This document shows positions 24,963-38,104 of a stretch of 64,000 bases of DNA, one piece after another. Position 1 is the first letter of the stretch, and each line of letters starts with the position of its first letter. The DNA is from Manihot esculenta (Eukaryota > Streptophyta > Magnoliopsida > Malpighiales > Euphorbiaceae): positions 31,171,691 to 31,235,690 of the forward strand of contig NC_035161.2 in assembly GCF_001659605.2 (NCBI RefSeq). Reading direction: 5' to 3'. A program made the translations under genes and the position numbers. A model generated the notes under the pieces. It made no database searches. It was not told where the DNA came from and saw only the letters and a program-made list of their open reading frames with translations.

Positions 24963-26757
24963 ATTATTATTATTATTATTATTTATGTTTGAATCGTCTC
25001 ACTTAACACAATCTCCAAATCCCATACGGATAGATATATGATTCTTTCTGTATTTAACATAGTTGAAATAATAAATTTTAATATTAATTTTTTCTTACAC
25101 CCTTCTTTTATATTTCTCCATTATTCAAATAATTTTGAAACTAATAAATTGTTATTTTTTAATACATATTTAAAGAGCAATATATTAAGAAATTAATTAA
25201 TAAATAATTATTAAATACTGTTAATTTAGACATCAAGGTTTTATACAGAATATATATGCTCAAAAAATTTTTTTTTTTTAAATATATATTTAGCTGTTCA
25301 GATTATTGCAGATATTTGATGGGATCAAATACTAATAAGACTAGTTTGAATAGTATATAAAGTGATTTAAGACAGGCTCAAGTTTTATAAATAATACTCC
25401 TATCTGGTTCCATTTTTGCATATTAGGTGGTAGCTTTTTATAAATAAATAATTAAACATATTTTTTGTATTTTTTATACATGAAATAAATGAAATTTTAA
25501 ATATTTTATTTAATTATTAAAATTTTGAAATATACATTAAGTTTTTAAATTATAAGTTATGTAAATTATTAAATTAAAAATGATAAAAGTAAAGAAAAAC
25601 CTTTCTTTTTTACTGAGTAATAGTATTGGATTCAAGTAATTTAATATAATTAATTAGATTTAAAGTAAATTCAAATATAATTTATGAAATAGGTTTGAAT
25701 AGAATAATTTTTATAAATGCCTCACCCGTTACCTTCTCTAAATATTTAAAAAAAATTATTATTTAAGTTTTATAATATAAAAAATTTATTAATTAACTTT
25801 TTAATTTTAAAAAATATATTAAAATATTTCTGATATTTTAAAAAATTAATTAATTAATTTTAATTTTAACCGTTAAATATTATAAAAAATCTATAATATT
25901 TAATATAAAAATATTTTATTAATATATTTTTTAAAAATTTAAAAAATTAATTAATAATTTTTTAAAAATTATAAAAATTAAATAATAAAATATTTAAAAA
26001 TAAAATTAATAAAAAGATTAATTAGTAAATTTTTTTTCAAATGTTATTTTTTTTAAAAAAATTATGTAATGTTTGGTGAAAAGAAATAAATATCTAAAAG
26101 ATAAATTTTTTCAGTGCATTAGACAAATTAAATAGGTCCAAAATTGGTCCGTTTCTCCAGATACTGACATCGGATAAAATAAAAATATCCACTATAAGGT
26201 AACATGCCTGGAATTATAGATTTTTTTTTTTTGAAAATTATTGATTTTGGTTTTTATAATGTAGAGTTTATTTTAATTTTTAAATATTCAACCCTCAGGC
26301 TGCAATAATGCGAAGATTGAATGATTTATGTATTTTCTGCGCACATTAGCTCATCTAGAAACCTAATAATGCAGTCAGCTTGGCTCACATGCTCACCAGC
26401 AAATACAAAGAACCCATACCGTTTCAGTGGTAAGAGCAATTGATTTGGCATCATCAGCAAAAAAGAGGTACTTTGGATGGAAAATGGCGTCTATTGTTCC
26501 TCGAGCAACACAGCCATGAATAAGCATGGTGGATATCTTGATCTAGCCTAGCCGTATTTCACGACTGGTAAAGTTGTTTGAATCGTGTAATGTGAATTAC
26601 CATTACACAAATTGTACACTCAACTCATGAAATGTGTCATTTTGTTCCCTTCGGCAATATACAAACTTTATTTGCCCGAAACAACAGAAAATTACCCACT
26701 GCCTAGGTGAATAACAATCAGAATTCCTTGCTAGATCAAAGGGCCAATAGTAATTTC
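24963..26757. other. Intergenic spacer with an AT-rich repeat
   Basis: A TTA microsatellite at 24959-24985 is followed by very AT-rich DNA. The segment 25740-26050 belongs to a dispersed AT-rich repeat, listed separately. From 26280 to 26757 the composition becomes more balanced, which fits the 3' untranslated region of the endosulfine gene. No further gene. Confidence 0.45.
25740..26050. repeat. Dispersed AT-rich palindromic repeat, copy 1
   Basis: About 300 bp of TTTAATTTTAAAAAAT-type blocks arranged symmetrically around a central TTTTAACCGTTAAATATT. A related copy with the same block order lies at 59640-59950. It is probably a MITE-like sequence, but low complexity prevents clean end definition. 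Confidence 0.5.
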
Positions 26758-29700
26758 TCATTCATTTGCTGGTGCATCCTCTGATGGCGAGCTTCCTGTA
26801 TCTGCATGATTACAATGATGAGTAAGTTCCATCTATTTCTGAGAAAACATCACAAAATTGATCATATGCACATTTCAGGCGAACAGCTTTTGAGTTGAGA
26901 AACAGGGAGTCGACATACCTTCACCATCTGCAGGGGCATATGGAGACTTTCGGTATCGTGTCTGCTGTTGTGTAGGCTAGCACAAAACAAGCCAAGAACA
27001 TAAAAGGAAAATAAGCATCCAGAAAAAATTAGATTATAGGTCACACACATACTGAAGAAACTAAACAATGCACTGCAAAAACAAATTAGTATTGCATCAA
27101 TAGTAATACTTCATGTAAAGGGCAGAGATGGAATGCACGGTCAGGTTGCCATCCTACTGTCTTGTTTTAAGGCCAGCAAAAGAATTATATTTTAGAACTA
27201 AAGAACACAAGGTAGTAAGCAAAAGGGTTAATGTTGTCCACTGCTGGTACTAAGAAAAATATATAAGACGAAAAAATCTCACTTATCCAAATTTGATATA
27301 AATTAAATGGCTTGACAAAAGAGCTTACAAAATAGTAACTACAAAAGATTTAGGATCCTGCAGTAATGCAATGCCTTTCAACTGCGCACATTTCAGGTTC
27401 ATCCTACTGCTTCCAGATCAAACCAGGAGTAGTGGGACATAAGCATCCAACATAAGCCCAGAAGTCTCTTTCCAGTACAACCAGGAATTAAGCACAAAAC
27501 TGAATGGATGAATGGCAACCTTAGCTAAAATCATCAACTCAGGTTCAAATTCAACTGAACTACAACACACCTAGTATTGAAGTGAATCCCTCTATTCATC
27601 TATCGCACAAATAATTTAATACAAACAACTCTAATGAAAAATAGGAGAATTACTACCAACATCCTCTCAGTTGTGGATCCCAGAGGAAGACAACCTTGTA
27701 TATACCACATCATTATTGCCATCATTACTATTATTATTATTATTATTATTATTATCAACACTAGGTTACATGTAATGTTAAAAGAAGGCCAAAAGTGTTA
27801 CCTAGTTCGTAGTTTGCTTTGGTTCGCGGGACAAATGTGGATACAGCATATGATACTTTTCCAGGTACTGGATAAGTAGAGGGTAGAATTAAATGAAATG
27901 CTATTTGGGATCACAATACGGTATATTATATCAATTAAGATCATTGTACACATACACGCGCGCACACACATTCTGAAGCCTTCATTTTACTAGCGAAAAT
28001 TGAAGCTGAATAAAAGGATCAATTAGCAGTTCAGGTTTTCAACTTGTGTACTGTAGGGTACTGTATATAATGAAGGTTGCAATAGCATGGAGTTTGAATG
28101 TTGAAGGTTACAACAGATTTATAATGTTAAATGTTTGATAGAGGCATTTCTTCCAACATCCTCTTCTGGTTGTAGATCTCAGTGTACCACGTCATCATTA
28201 TTTTTCTTGAAGTTTTTGTCTGACACTAGGTTAAATATAATGTTAAAAAATTGATAAAACAAGGTAAATTGGTTTAAGTTCTCCACGTCGTAAAATTTGG
28301 CTTTAGAATATAATGGGTTAAGAGCATTTACTAGAACAAGCTATCCACAGCCTTATTCATTATCATTTGTATCAAAGCATTCAAATAGTTTCTATATGCA
28401 CAATAATTCTCCTGTGGTTGTCACATCTCATCTTAGCAAAGAACTGACCTAGTTCTCATGAACCCTTATTTTCCAAAGCAGCCTCCATGATTTCAAAAAC
28501 ACAAATGTAAAAAAACCACCTTTGTTAACTTCATAAGTAATTGAAGCTGCTACTTCATATAAAACTTTTAGCTTTCAAAATCTCATTTCCACTAATATAG
28601 CTAGTTGGTTACTTTTGAATGCAAACCCAGAAATAATCCCCATAATTAACAAAAATTAACTCATTTATTTCAACATCTACCTCACCAGATAATAACTTGT
28701 TGGGAGATCAGAGAAGCTGAAAACAGCTATTATATCCAGTGTGAAGGTACCATACAAAACAACACCAATAAAAGAATTTAAAAAAAAAATATTAACATCT
28801 AAACATAGTTCCAAGATGGATCTATAGAATCTCAAGAGTACCAAGCTGCCACATAACCAAGAAGATAAGAGTTCCTAAATACCATAACTATTCTCATCAA
28901 TAATGATCTACTTCCTGCTGAACATATTATTTCTCAATCTTAATTCCCTCATGTATCCACCAGATCCCACTCAAAAATAGGGGGGAGGTCCATAATCTAT
29001 CACGATATCCACTAGATGTAATAAAGAAAAGTTCATACCAAATAAACATGCAAAACAGAACTAGATATCTTAATGTACCATCCTCGATGTAAATTTTCTC
29101 CCCTTCCTACAGAACACAAATTTCACCCTCTTATCTTTGCTTCATAAACTACCCTTTTATCTGCTTGACTGCTTCTTGTGAGACAGTAACCTTAGTTACA
29201 AAAAAATTCATTGAATGATGATTTAGGAAGTGATCAGATTCTATTTCTAAGCACCTTTTTCGCTGCCTGTTGTGATCCAAGCAAAAACCTTTGGCATGTG
29301 TGTGACTTATAATATACACTGGCAAATGCCAAGCACAGTGATTAACATGCAGCCAAGGGAGTTTAGATTTAGTGGACGATGGGATTGTTCCCACATTGTC
29401 CATTATAAATTTTGTAGAACGAGAGCAGCCAGACAGGGAACTTGAATAATGTCAGAAATAGCCAAATACATTAATATCTTGGTTGTCATCTTCGTTTGAG
29501 TTGAGCCTGAATTCACTTGATCCTTTCCAGGGTTTTGGGACATTTGAAATTTTGTTATTTCTCTTCTGATTTTCTTTAAACCGATGCACATTTTCCCCCT
29601 ATACTACTTACTCATAAGGATTAGTCCTTCCATTCTTCTTTTACACAATTCTTGAATAATAATTGCATAAAAAGAGTTTCAGCATGTACTACTAACCAGA

Positions 29701-30419
29701 ACTCAAATAAAATAACAGTATAATCAATCCACCAAATAGCCATAACAATTTCCACTATGTATGATCAATTGAAATAAAGAATGGGTAGAGCAAGCAAAAT
29801 GAAATTCAGAAATCTAGACGACAAGGGACAGAAAGGAAGGAACAGAAAATGGGATTTTAAATTAATACCTGTAATTTTGGCCGAAGAGCTTCAAGAGGAC
29901 CTTTAGGTTTCTCACCACCATGCTGTCATTATTGGCAAAATGCATATATACACATGAGATTATAGTATGTAATCATTCGATGAGAAGTCCCCCAAAACTT
30001 GTCCATCTAAAGTAAATAACAGATCAATAGCAATACCTTTCCAAGTGCCCAATCAGCAGAATCAAAGTAAGCTCGTTCATTATCCTGACAAGAAAATCAA
30101 AGCTTACAATGGAAACCAGCAAAGATGTTAATACTCATATGTCTCTAGTGAATTCTTAAAAAATCACCTTAGAAATGAGTGGTGGTTTCTTGGGCATGAT
30201 GCCTCCATATTTTTTCTTCACAACTTCTTCCTAAACAAAACACACAGATACAAATTGCTGCAACAGTAAGAACCGTTGAATAGGTAAGAAAGCTACCTAA
30301 GCATTTGATACCAGGTCTGCATTAAACATGTTTAAGTAAATCAGAACCTCCTCTTTAGATGGGGGCATGGAACTTCCATCCACCTGCTCTTGCTCTTTGA
30401 CACCCTCCATACCTGACAT
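26758..30419 (-). CDS. Endosulfine (ENSA/ARPP-19) family protein
   Basis: Six minus-strand exons (30419-30348, 30230-30168, 30084-30037, 29922-29869, 26976-26919, 26801-26758) give 112 residues. The protein is small, hydrophilic and probably disordered. The diagnostic endosulfine site is YFDSADW at 51-57. In animals and yeast the matching FDSGDY serine is phosphorylated by Greatwall/Rim15, which turns the protein into an inhibitor of PP2A-B55. A basic K-KYGG-MPKK-PL stretch precedes it and LGKQ-type and KPKGPLEALRPKLQ segments follow, as in other plant members. The C-terminus is acidic. The start is the first ATG in a favourable context. A second in-frame ATG lies four codons on. The fourth intron is 2.9 kb and holds weak internal duplications. 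A plant signalling role by analogy is inference. Confidence 0.88.
27650..28260. repeat. Two diverged copies of a ~120-bp segment inside the endosulfine intron
   Basis: The segments 27655-27785 and 28150-28250 share the order CCAACATCCTC, GTTG-(G/A)GATC, TACCAC-TCATCATT, ACACTAGGTTA and TAATGTTAAAA. The first copy has gained a TTA microsatellite (27729-27754). This is an old local duplication or two copies of one unidentified repeat. No coding capacity. Confidence 0.55.
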
Positions 30420-32393
30420 TATGTCCTACAACAGTTCCTAGCCAAAACAAGTAATTTAAATTCGTTACAAATTACAATATAAGCACGCAAACAATAATTA
30501 ACCAATAAATTCCTGGTAATAAAAATTTTCTCCTTCGCCTCCTCAAGGAACAAAATCCATAAATGACGTGATTAATTAGCCATTTATATATGCGATTAAT
30601 CATTGAATTCTCTTAAATTAATCTTCCAGAGCTAAGCTTCTGTTAGATCTAAATCAAATGAACACCAAAATTCCCCACTCCAAACATGATATATGAACAT
30701 AATTAAGTAAAAGAGAAAAATAAACAGATCAAGATCATCAATAAACGGAACACATTCAGCAATCGACATTGAATACAGCTCCATACCTCGGATCAAAGTT
30801 CCCAAAGAAAGAAACTGAAATTTGAAGAGAGAGATGTGTTTTTCAGAATTTTTTTTTTCAGATATAAAATCTAAAGCTGTGGCCCCTGGAGTTGGAGGTG
30901 GGGATCTGAATCTGACGAAACGAGAAAAAGTCGCGTACAACAAGGACTATGTTAGAAACTTAGTGCTGCTGTTTGATGTCAGTGACTGGATGCTCTGATT
31001 TTCATCTATTGAGAGATAATTTAATCTCTAAAAGTTTTATTTTATTAATAAAATGTTTCTTTTATTGAAATTTATTGTTTATTTTTTTTAATAAAATACT
31101 TCATTAAGTTTTATTGTTAAATTATAATTAATTGAATTTAATTCACCACGTTTTATTTTTTATTCTAATTTAGCCTCTATTTGCAATAACCTAATTCCTC
31201 AAATTTACATTTACTTCTTCGGATAACAAATTTAATCATACAGCTACTTTATCAACATATCGAGACCCCAAACATTCAATTATTTTTTTTCAATTAAAAG
31301 GTATAATTGTAATTTTCATCAAACCTTAGGCTATTTTGAATTTTAATTTAGCTATATAAATTATTTAACACTATTAGAATTTAATCAAATTTAATTAAAT
31401 TTCTATTATAAAAACAAGTTATATTTTTTAAATAAAATTTTTAAAGTATGTTTAGTTTAATAGTTGATGCAACTAATAACTTTGTAGTTGATAAATATTG
31501 TTGTTAATTAATAGTTAATTTTAGCTGATTTTATGTTAAATGCTTAGTAAATTTTAATATAATTACTGTTAATTACTGCTATTTAAGAAAGAGACAAGTA
31601 ATTTTTTTATTATTATTTTGAAACTACATTTTAAACCCTTTTAGATAGACTTAGGTGGCAATTTTTTTAAAGAAAAGAAAACTAACTTTTCCATTTGGAA
31701 ATGGTTGGTAAAAGAAATATTTCAAAAACAAAGGAAACAAAAATGGTTTTTTGCGTCAGTATTTTATTTGGTTTTATATATATTTGCTGAAAAAATCAGT
31801 GTTTTTAAAATAATTTTTTCCATTCAAATAAATTGGCTTTTCCTTCTTAAAATTAGAAAAAGGAAAAACAGCTTTATGAAACCAACCAAAACGCAGGTAT
31901 AAAGAACTGTCATTCGCAGAAAATTTATATTTTCTTCTTTTCTAATTTTCCTTTCCAATTTGAGTTTCATTATTCAATGTTCATTTAATTAAGGGATAAT
32001 GACACAACACTTAAACAATATTAGGAAGGAAATTTTATGGATGAGATTCATGTTAATCGCAATTAAAGCTAATTAATTAAATAAAATGGAATCTTTATAA
32101 AAATAAAATCAATGAAAAACAATTCTTTCCTCATCAAAAGCCCAACAAACAAAAAAACAACTAATGGTAAACTGTCAAATTTGAGCAAGAAAACACATTA
32201 CGGAGTTTGAACCTACTGCAGAAGACTTGAGAAGATTCAAAAATAGTATCTATTAGTATTATCTTTTAATACCTTGCAGCAATAATCCATGGATTTCCTT
32301 TATTGCAAGCTTAGTCTACTGAAAGAGGATCAAATCTTCCTAGAGCAGAAATGAATTCTGAGAAACATTAAGCAGGAAGTTCGGGGAAAAACC
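30420..32393. other. Endosulfine 5' region and spacer
   Basis: From 30420 to about 30930 the sequence is balanced in composition and probably holds the endosulfine 5' leader, perhaps with a leader intron, and the promoter. From 31000 to 32100 it is AT-rich and featureless. From 32160 to 32393 lies the presumed 3' untranslated region of the PILS gene. No gene or element ends were found. Confidence 0.45.
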
Positions 32394-33755
32394 TTAGATG
32401 TATGAAAAAAGCAGATCAAAGAAGACAATCATGTATACTGAAAGTGAGACCACAGCGCAGGCGTGTTGCCAGAAGAGAAGTGCTGAAGCCTCTTTAACTG
32501 CATAACCTCTCAAGCTTGCTATGGCTCCCAGCAAAATGGCGCTTGGTGTTGCGTATTGCAGCAGAAGCACAAACCTGAACATTCTGTCGTCCTCAGAGAT
32601 TAAAATATTCCATTTATCAGCTAAGTAGATGACTCCAATTCCAATTACAGGAAGCACCAATAGCCTTGCAACAATAATCCCAATTGTTGTTCGAATCCCA
32701 AGTTTCGACTGATCTGGTCCTTCAGCAAGCATCCCTCCGAGAATAAGCATAACTGATGGCACCATTGCCTCGGACATGATACTTAAACTGTCTGTTATAA
32801 ATTCAAGTGGACCATCAGGATTATATACTATCTTTTTTACAGCAGGAATCACTCCGATGATAATAGCCAGCAAAGAAGCAATAGTTGGAGGCTGAAGAAT
32901 GTGGCGGATTGGGGTTCGCTCAGCAACAATTCTAATCTTTCTAACCATCCTAGGCTCTCCCAAGCACCTAATCGATGTGGGGTTGCTTTCACTTCTCTCA
33001 TCTTTGGCGGCCTCTTCTATTGTATCAAAATCAGGAACATTTCTTTCTGAAATACCCGATATGCTATTGAAGAGCCTTGCAATCAATGGTGTCTTGCTAT
33101 GTTCAGTTTCTTGATTTTCCATTCCTGGCCACTCAGCTTCCACAAGGAGCGGCATGCTGTTACTGACAGGCACTTCCTTAATCTCTCCCTCTTCATTATC
33201 GATCTCATAGTACTCCAATGGCGGTTCCATCATATGATAAACAAGTGTGTAAACAAGAATAACAGAAACCCATTGCGAAAATGATGCATAAGCGATGCCA
33301 TTCTCAGAACATTCACTTCCAAATGGATTATCAGTACTATGACACACTGATGTAACTATTGCGATTGGGAGATTACCTGTGTTTCCAAATGCAGTCATAA
33401 TAATTGTGAACCGAAAGAGTTCCTCCGGTGGCCGGCATATCAACGCCACCAAATATCCCAGTACGCAACCAATTGTAGTACTAATGATTACATTAACAGG
33501 AATGAACCACCACCGTACAATTTTATGGAGAGTAATGGATGGACCAAGATAAGTGAATATCAAGCAAGGCAAGAACAGAGCAAAAACAAGCTTGCTAAGC
33601 TGCTTGAATGTATCTTTATGGACGAGATGGACTTTGGTAAGAATTAAACCAAAAAGTGTAAGGGTGATTAGTTTCAACAGAGGCAATATAGCAGACACCA
33701 CATGTTCTCCAGATTTTATCTCTTTATGGAAGGCAAATAAAATAGATTCCTCCAT
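32394..33755 (-). CDS. PILS2: PIN-LIKES (PILS) auxin transport facilitator, PILS2-like
   Basis: Intronless gene for 453 residues. PILS proteins sit in the endoplasmic reticulum membrane and sequester auxin, lowering nuclear auxin signalling. The topology is the family's: about five hydrophobic helices in residues 20-175, a hydrophilic loop at about 176-285 containing MEPPLEYYE, EAEWPG and ETEHSKTP-IAR-FNSIS, then about five helices to the C-terminus. Strong family motifs are KLVFALFLPCLIFTYLG, ICRPP-E, TAFGNTGNLP, LQPPTIASLLAIIIG, MVPSVMLILGGML and LLLQYATPSAILLGAIASLRGYA. The lack of introns together with this loop resembles Arabidopsis PILS2, and the symbol is offered on that basis. No sign of disruption. 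Confidence 0.9.
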   Translation of the reverse strand: MEESILFAFHKEIKSGEHVVSAILPLLKLITLTLFGLILTKVHLVHKDTFKQLSKLVFALFLPCLIFTYLGPSITLHKIVRWWFIPVNVIISTTIGCVLGYLVALICRPPEELFRFTIIMTAFGNTGNLPIAIVTSVCHSTDNPFGSECSENGIAYASFSQWVSVILVYTLVYHMMEPPLEYYEIDNEEGEIKEVPVSNSMPLLVEAEWPGMENQETEHSKTPLIARLFNSISGISERNVPDFDTIEEAAKDERSESNPTSIRCLGEPRMVRKIRIVAERTPIRHILQPPTIASLLAIIIGVIPAVKKIVYNPDGPLEFITDSLSIMSEAMVPSVMLILGGMLAEGPDQSKLGIRTTIGIIVARLLVLPVIGIGVIYLADKWNILISEDDRMFRFVLLLQYATPSAILLGAIASLRGYAVKEASALLFWQHACAVVSLSVYMIVFFDLLFSYI

Positions 33756-35136
33756 TTTTATTCACTCTCTGCAGCTCTGTGATTGCATTTTACCGAGTGA
33801 AAAACGAAGCAGCGTGAGAAGTTAACGAAGTCTTATAATATCATATCAAGAAAAGCAAGAAACTGAAAAGCTCAAGAAAAAGATTGGTAATGATGATGCA
33901 ATCTTTAAAAGAAAATCCCAGGACAAGTTTACTGAGGAACAGATCCTAGGAACATGAAACTAAATTAAAGAAGACGAAAAAGGAAAAAGGAAAAAGTTAG
34001 ATGTGGGTTTCACTGGAAAAGAATAATAAACAAAATCACTTTTGAGTTGAGATTTTAAGATCTCGATGATGGAAAAGTTTCTCTACTAGCATTTATTTTT
34101 TCTTCTTATTTCAATCGTAAGGGTAGCCGGTGGGTAGATGTGGCTTTCCGCAAAACCGTATCATATTTGACAATCCACGTGAAAATGATGAATGCTAACC
34201 ACTACGGGTGAAAATTGATTCTACCCGGATAAATGTTTTTTTTTAAACGAAAATAGAAAATTGAGAGGTAAATTATTTATTCAAATCTATTTATCATTAA
34301 ATTAGTTTTATGAAAGTCTAATAAATATTTTAAATATTGAAATATATTTAAAATTTAATTTTAGAGATAATATTTATGTATTTAATTAAAAAAACCTTAA
34401 TAATAAAGGATACTGGGATCGGTTCGCTCTTTAATTTATCAGATAATATAATTATTTTTTTTAAAAGTAGATTTTAGTGGAATAAATAGTGGAATAAATT
34501 ATTTTTGTGAACAAGTCCCCATGATAAAAATTATAATATCATCCACACTTTTCTATTTAAAAAAAATTAAACTCATTGTGATCTTTTATTTTTCTATAAT
34601 ATTCTTTCTTTCTCCTTCAAATAATAATTTTTAATTTTAAAAATATTACTAAAATGTGATATCAGTATTACTACAATATTTTTACTTAGGTTGATTATAA
34701 GATTTTTTTTAAAAACATAACAGATAAATTTATATTTAATAAATAAAATATTAAAATGCCTAATAAAATAGGGTTTATTATGTTATAGATTTTTTTAAAT
34801 AGTAAAATGACAATTTGATCCTAATTATTTCAAAAGGTGATATAATTTTTAAAACTTTCTATTTTTCTTTTAATTTGGAGAAAATATAGGAATAAATTAT
34901 AAAAATATGTTTTTTTTCTCAATAAATAAAAAAAGAATGGATTATAAAATGAGAATGACTTTAAAATAATGAAACAAATAATGGTAGTTTGAAATCAGAA
35001 AGAAATTTCAGAACTGAGCTGGTTTCATGTTTTCATGTTTCAAAGGCAGGTAGGGTCTGTCATAGTTGTAGACTCCTAGGGTTTCCGGTGGAGCAGTAAT
35101 AAAACTCAAATTTTTTTCTCATACTTATAAAATTTT
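33756..35136. other. PILS upstream region and AT-rich spacer
   Basis: The PILS leader and promoter should lie in 33756-34200. The rest is AT-rich. I see no further gene, and no TATA box that I would defend. Confidence 0.4.
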
Positions 35137-35697
35137 GGGAAAATTATTTTTTAGTCCATGAAGTTTAATATAATTAACACTTCTGTCCCTCTATTTTGGC
35201 GACCCAACACTTAAGTCCCTCACTTTCTCTTCCGTCCAAATTCGTAGTCCTTCCGGCCATTTAAACCGTTTGATCAAAGAGTCAAAGGTGAGATGTGATA
35301 ATTTTTTCCAAAAATATCATTATCTCAATGTGAAATTTTTATTTTTTTTCTCTTTCATATTTTTTCTAGTCGCAGAAATGGTAGAAAGAAGAAGAAGAAG
35401 AGGCATTTGGATTTGGGTTTTGTGATTTTAAAAGAAGAAGAAGAAGAGGCAAGAAGAAGAAGAAGAAGAAGAAGAAAAAGAAGAGGTATTTGGGTTTGGG
35501 TTTTGAGATTTTGAAATAGCGGAATTTTTAGTGAGAGTTAATTTTGTCAATTCACGTGTCTCAAACGGCTATTTTGGATGGAAGGACTACGAATTTGGAC
35601 AGAAAAGAAAGTGAGGGACTTAAGTGTTGGGTCGCCAAAATAGAGGGACAGAAGTATTAATTATGTTAAATCTCAGGGATTAAAAAGTAAATTTTCT
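35137..35697. mobile_element. Mutator-type (MULE) MITE with long terminal inverted repeats
   Basis: A 561-bp non-coding element. Its arms 35137-35260 and 35574-35697 are inverted copies of each other over about 120 bp. The inner parts are nearly perfect (for example CTATTTTGGCGACCCAACAC against GTGTTGGGTCGCCAAAATAG). It is flanked by a perfect 9-bp direct duplication TAAAATTTT at 35128-35136 and 35698-35706. Long inverted repeats and a 9-bp duplication point to Mutator-like transposases. The loop (35380-35500) is rich in GAA repeats and encodes nothing recognisable. A transcript would form a long double-stranded stem. Confidence 0.85.
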
Positions 35698-36534
35698 TAA
35701 AATTTTATATAAAAATTTGAAATAATAAAAATTAAAATTTTATGTTTATATATATATATAATTTTTTTCTATTCAATTCAATAAAAAAATAAATTTAATA
35801 ATATTTATTTTATTTATGATATATAAATTTAATAATAAATTAAAAATTAAAAACAATAATTCTTTCATAGTAAAAGTATATATAATATATACTTTTGTGA
35901 CTAAAATTTAATAAATATTTAAAAATAACTATATTACTATAAATTAAATTATTAGTACATAATGAAATTTTTTAAATGTAAAATAATTAAGTTTTAAATA
36001 AAATTTGTATTAATTTATTTTTACTCCTAAAATTAAAAATATTTTTCATATTTTGATTTTGAAAATAATTTTCTTATTATTAACAGGTAAATATATTTTT
36101 CTAGTTTTCACTATTTTTTATAAAAAATGAAAAATGCATTTTCATAAACTTAATAATATAAAAATTATTTTAAACAATAAAATTTTAAGTCTGAACTTTA
36201 ATTATAGTAGATAATATTAATCGATGAATTTTAATTAAATGATATTAAATTTCTTTCTTAGGTATGGAGTTTCCGTAAAATAAATAAATAAAACAACATG
36301 ATGAATCTTATGGTGCCTTCTTAGGGCAATGAAGAGTTGGGGTCACATGGCAAAAGCAAATGGCCCTTGGGGAGGGGAAGTATCATATGTGATGCCTCCA
36401 TATCTCCGACTGTGCGGCCTTTATCATATAGACTCAAATTTTCAGTTTATTATTTTCTTAAAAAAAAATTGTTTTAAGCTTCTTTTTATTTTATATAATT
36501 TTTTAAAAAATATTTATATATTTTTTATTCATTT

Positions 36535-36678
36535 AGGGGAAATTTTATTTAGACTCAAATTTATTATAAATTTAAAATATAAATAAATAAATAAATAAAT
36601 CTCTTCATGAAAAATAATGAGATTTATTATTTTATATTTTGAATTTATAATAGACAGGATTAAGATTAAAATTTCCTC
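36535..36678. repeat. Short hairpin (MITE-like) inverted repeat
   Basis: About 144 bp with inverted arms. AGGGGAAATTTTATTTAGAC at the left pairs imperfectly with the segment ending AAGATTAAAATTTCCTC at the right, through ATTTATTATAAATTTAAAATATAAA against TATATTTTGAATTTATAATAGA. An AAAT microsatellite occupies the loop side. No clear target-site duplication. Confidence 0.6.
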
Positions 36679-38104
36679 CGATTAAGACATGTGTAACCCA
36701 GTGAGGTGGAGTTCAATTTATGTAATCATCATTTAGAAAAAGCAACCAACACGTCAGTATACGCTGCGAAATGCTGTTGATTAAATTTAAGGTGATAAAT
36801 TAAGAACATGCTTATGGCGTGTCCTAGAATCAAGGCGTTTTCCTTCCTTGATCGAAATGAAAGACGGCAGAATAGAGCACTGTCTAAGGCAAACACACCA
36901 TATTAAAATAAAATTTAATTAAATAAAATTTCAACATAAATAAAATTTAATTAAATAAATAGTTTCCAAATTTAAATTATATAAGTATAATAAAATTTCA
37001 ATTTAAATTTAAATAATATTTTTCAGCCAATCCAAGTGAGTTAGATTGTTATTAGCAAAATTCAACCGTGGTTAATTTTGACAATTTCATTATTTCATAT
37101 CTTTATCACTTTTATATAATATTTTATACAGATTTTTGGTTGTGTGTGGTGTCATGTAATTTTGCTTTTCAGATTAAGCCTTGGATTTTTTGTTGTTGTC
37201 AAAGATAAACAATAATTAACAACAGAAAATTATGCAAACAATGCCAATTACTCTTACCAATTAAGGATACAGCGAAGGAGGACAAGGTTGATTTTATTAA
37301 ATAAAAGCTGATGATTTGGAAACACCGCCTAATCTTAAACTCCTACGTGTCTTTCTTATTAATTATAATGCTAACCGACCGCTCCCTGTGGTTGTTTGTC
37401 ACGTCCAGTCGTCAACTTAATTAATTAGTCTTATTATTAATTTCTCTTATTAAATATATATAATTGGTTAATAATTGAGAGTATTATTTACATGGATTGA
37501 AAATTAAATTAAGAATAGTGTTTAATACTCACTGATGATTATCTCAATTTTTTTTATATTTATCACTTTGTTTGAATAAAAAAATAAAAAAAATAAAAAA
37601 AAAGCAGAAAACGAACCATTTGTATGAAAATAAAGGGATAAAAAAAGGTTAAAAGAAAATAAATATTAACATATTTATAGTTTTTAAAGAGATAAATTAA
37701 ATTAACTAGTATATATTATGAAATATTTGATCAATGAAGAGTTAAGTAGAAAAATTAAAATATCACTAATTTAAACCGAGAACATAAATTTATTTTTAAA
37801 AAAATAAAAATAAAATTTAATTATACAATTTAAAAAATTCATTTCATACTTTTTGTAAATAAAATATATATTCCACTACCAAAATACTAAGTATGCAATA
37901 AGAAATCACATGGAGTATTGAATCATAGATTATTTTATTAGAACAGATTGACCGTTAAACATGGGCAGTGGCACCGACCTTAGCTGCAATTCCTACTTGC
38001 GGGCGAATTAGAAATTGACACGCAATGCTCTACATAAAAATAAACTACAAAAAACTGTAAAAGCAACGTGCGTCAACCTTCGAAAAAGGCAGGGGGCTTC
38101 ATCC

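Noticed and set aside
26400..26470. tRNA-like motif (CAGTGGTAAGAGCAATTG)
   Set aside because: It resembles a D-arm, but no anticodon arm, T-arm or acceptor pairing follows at the needed spacing.
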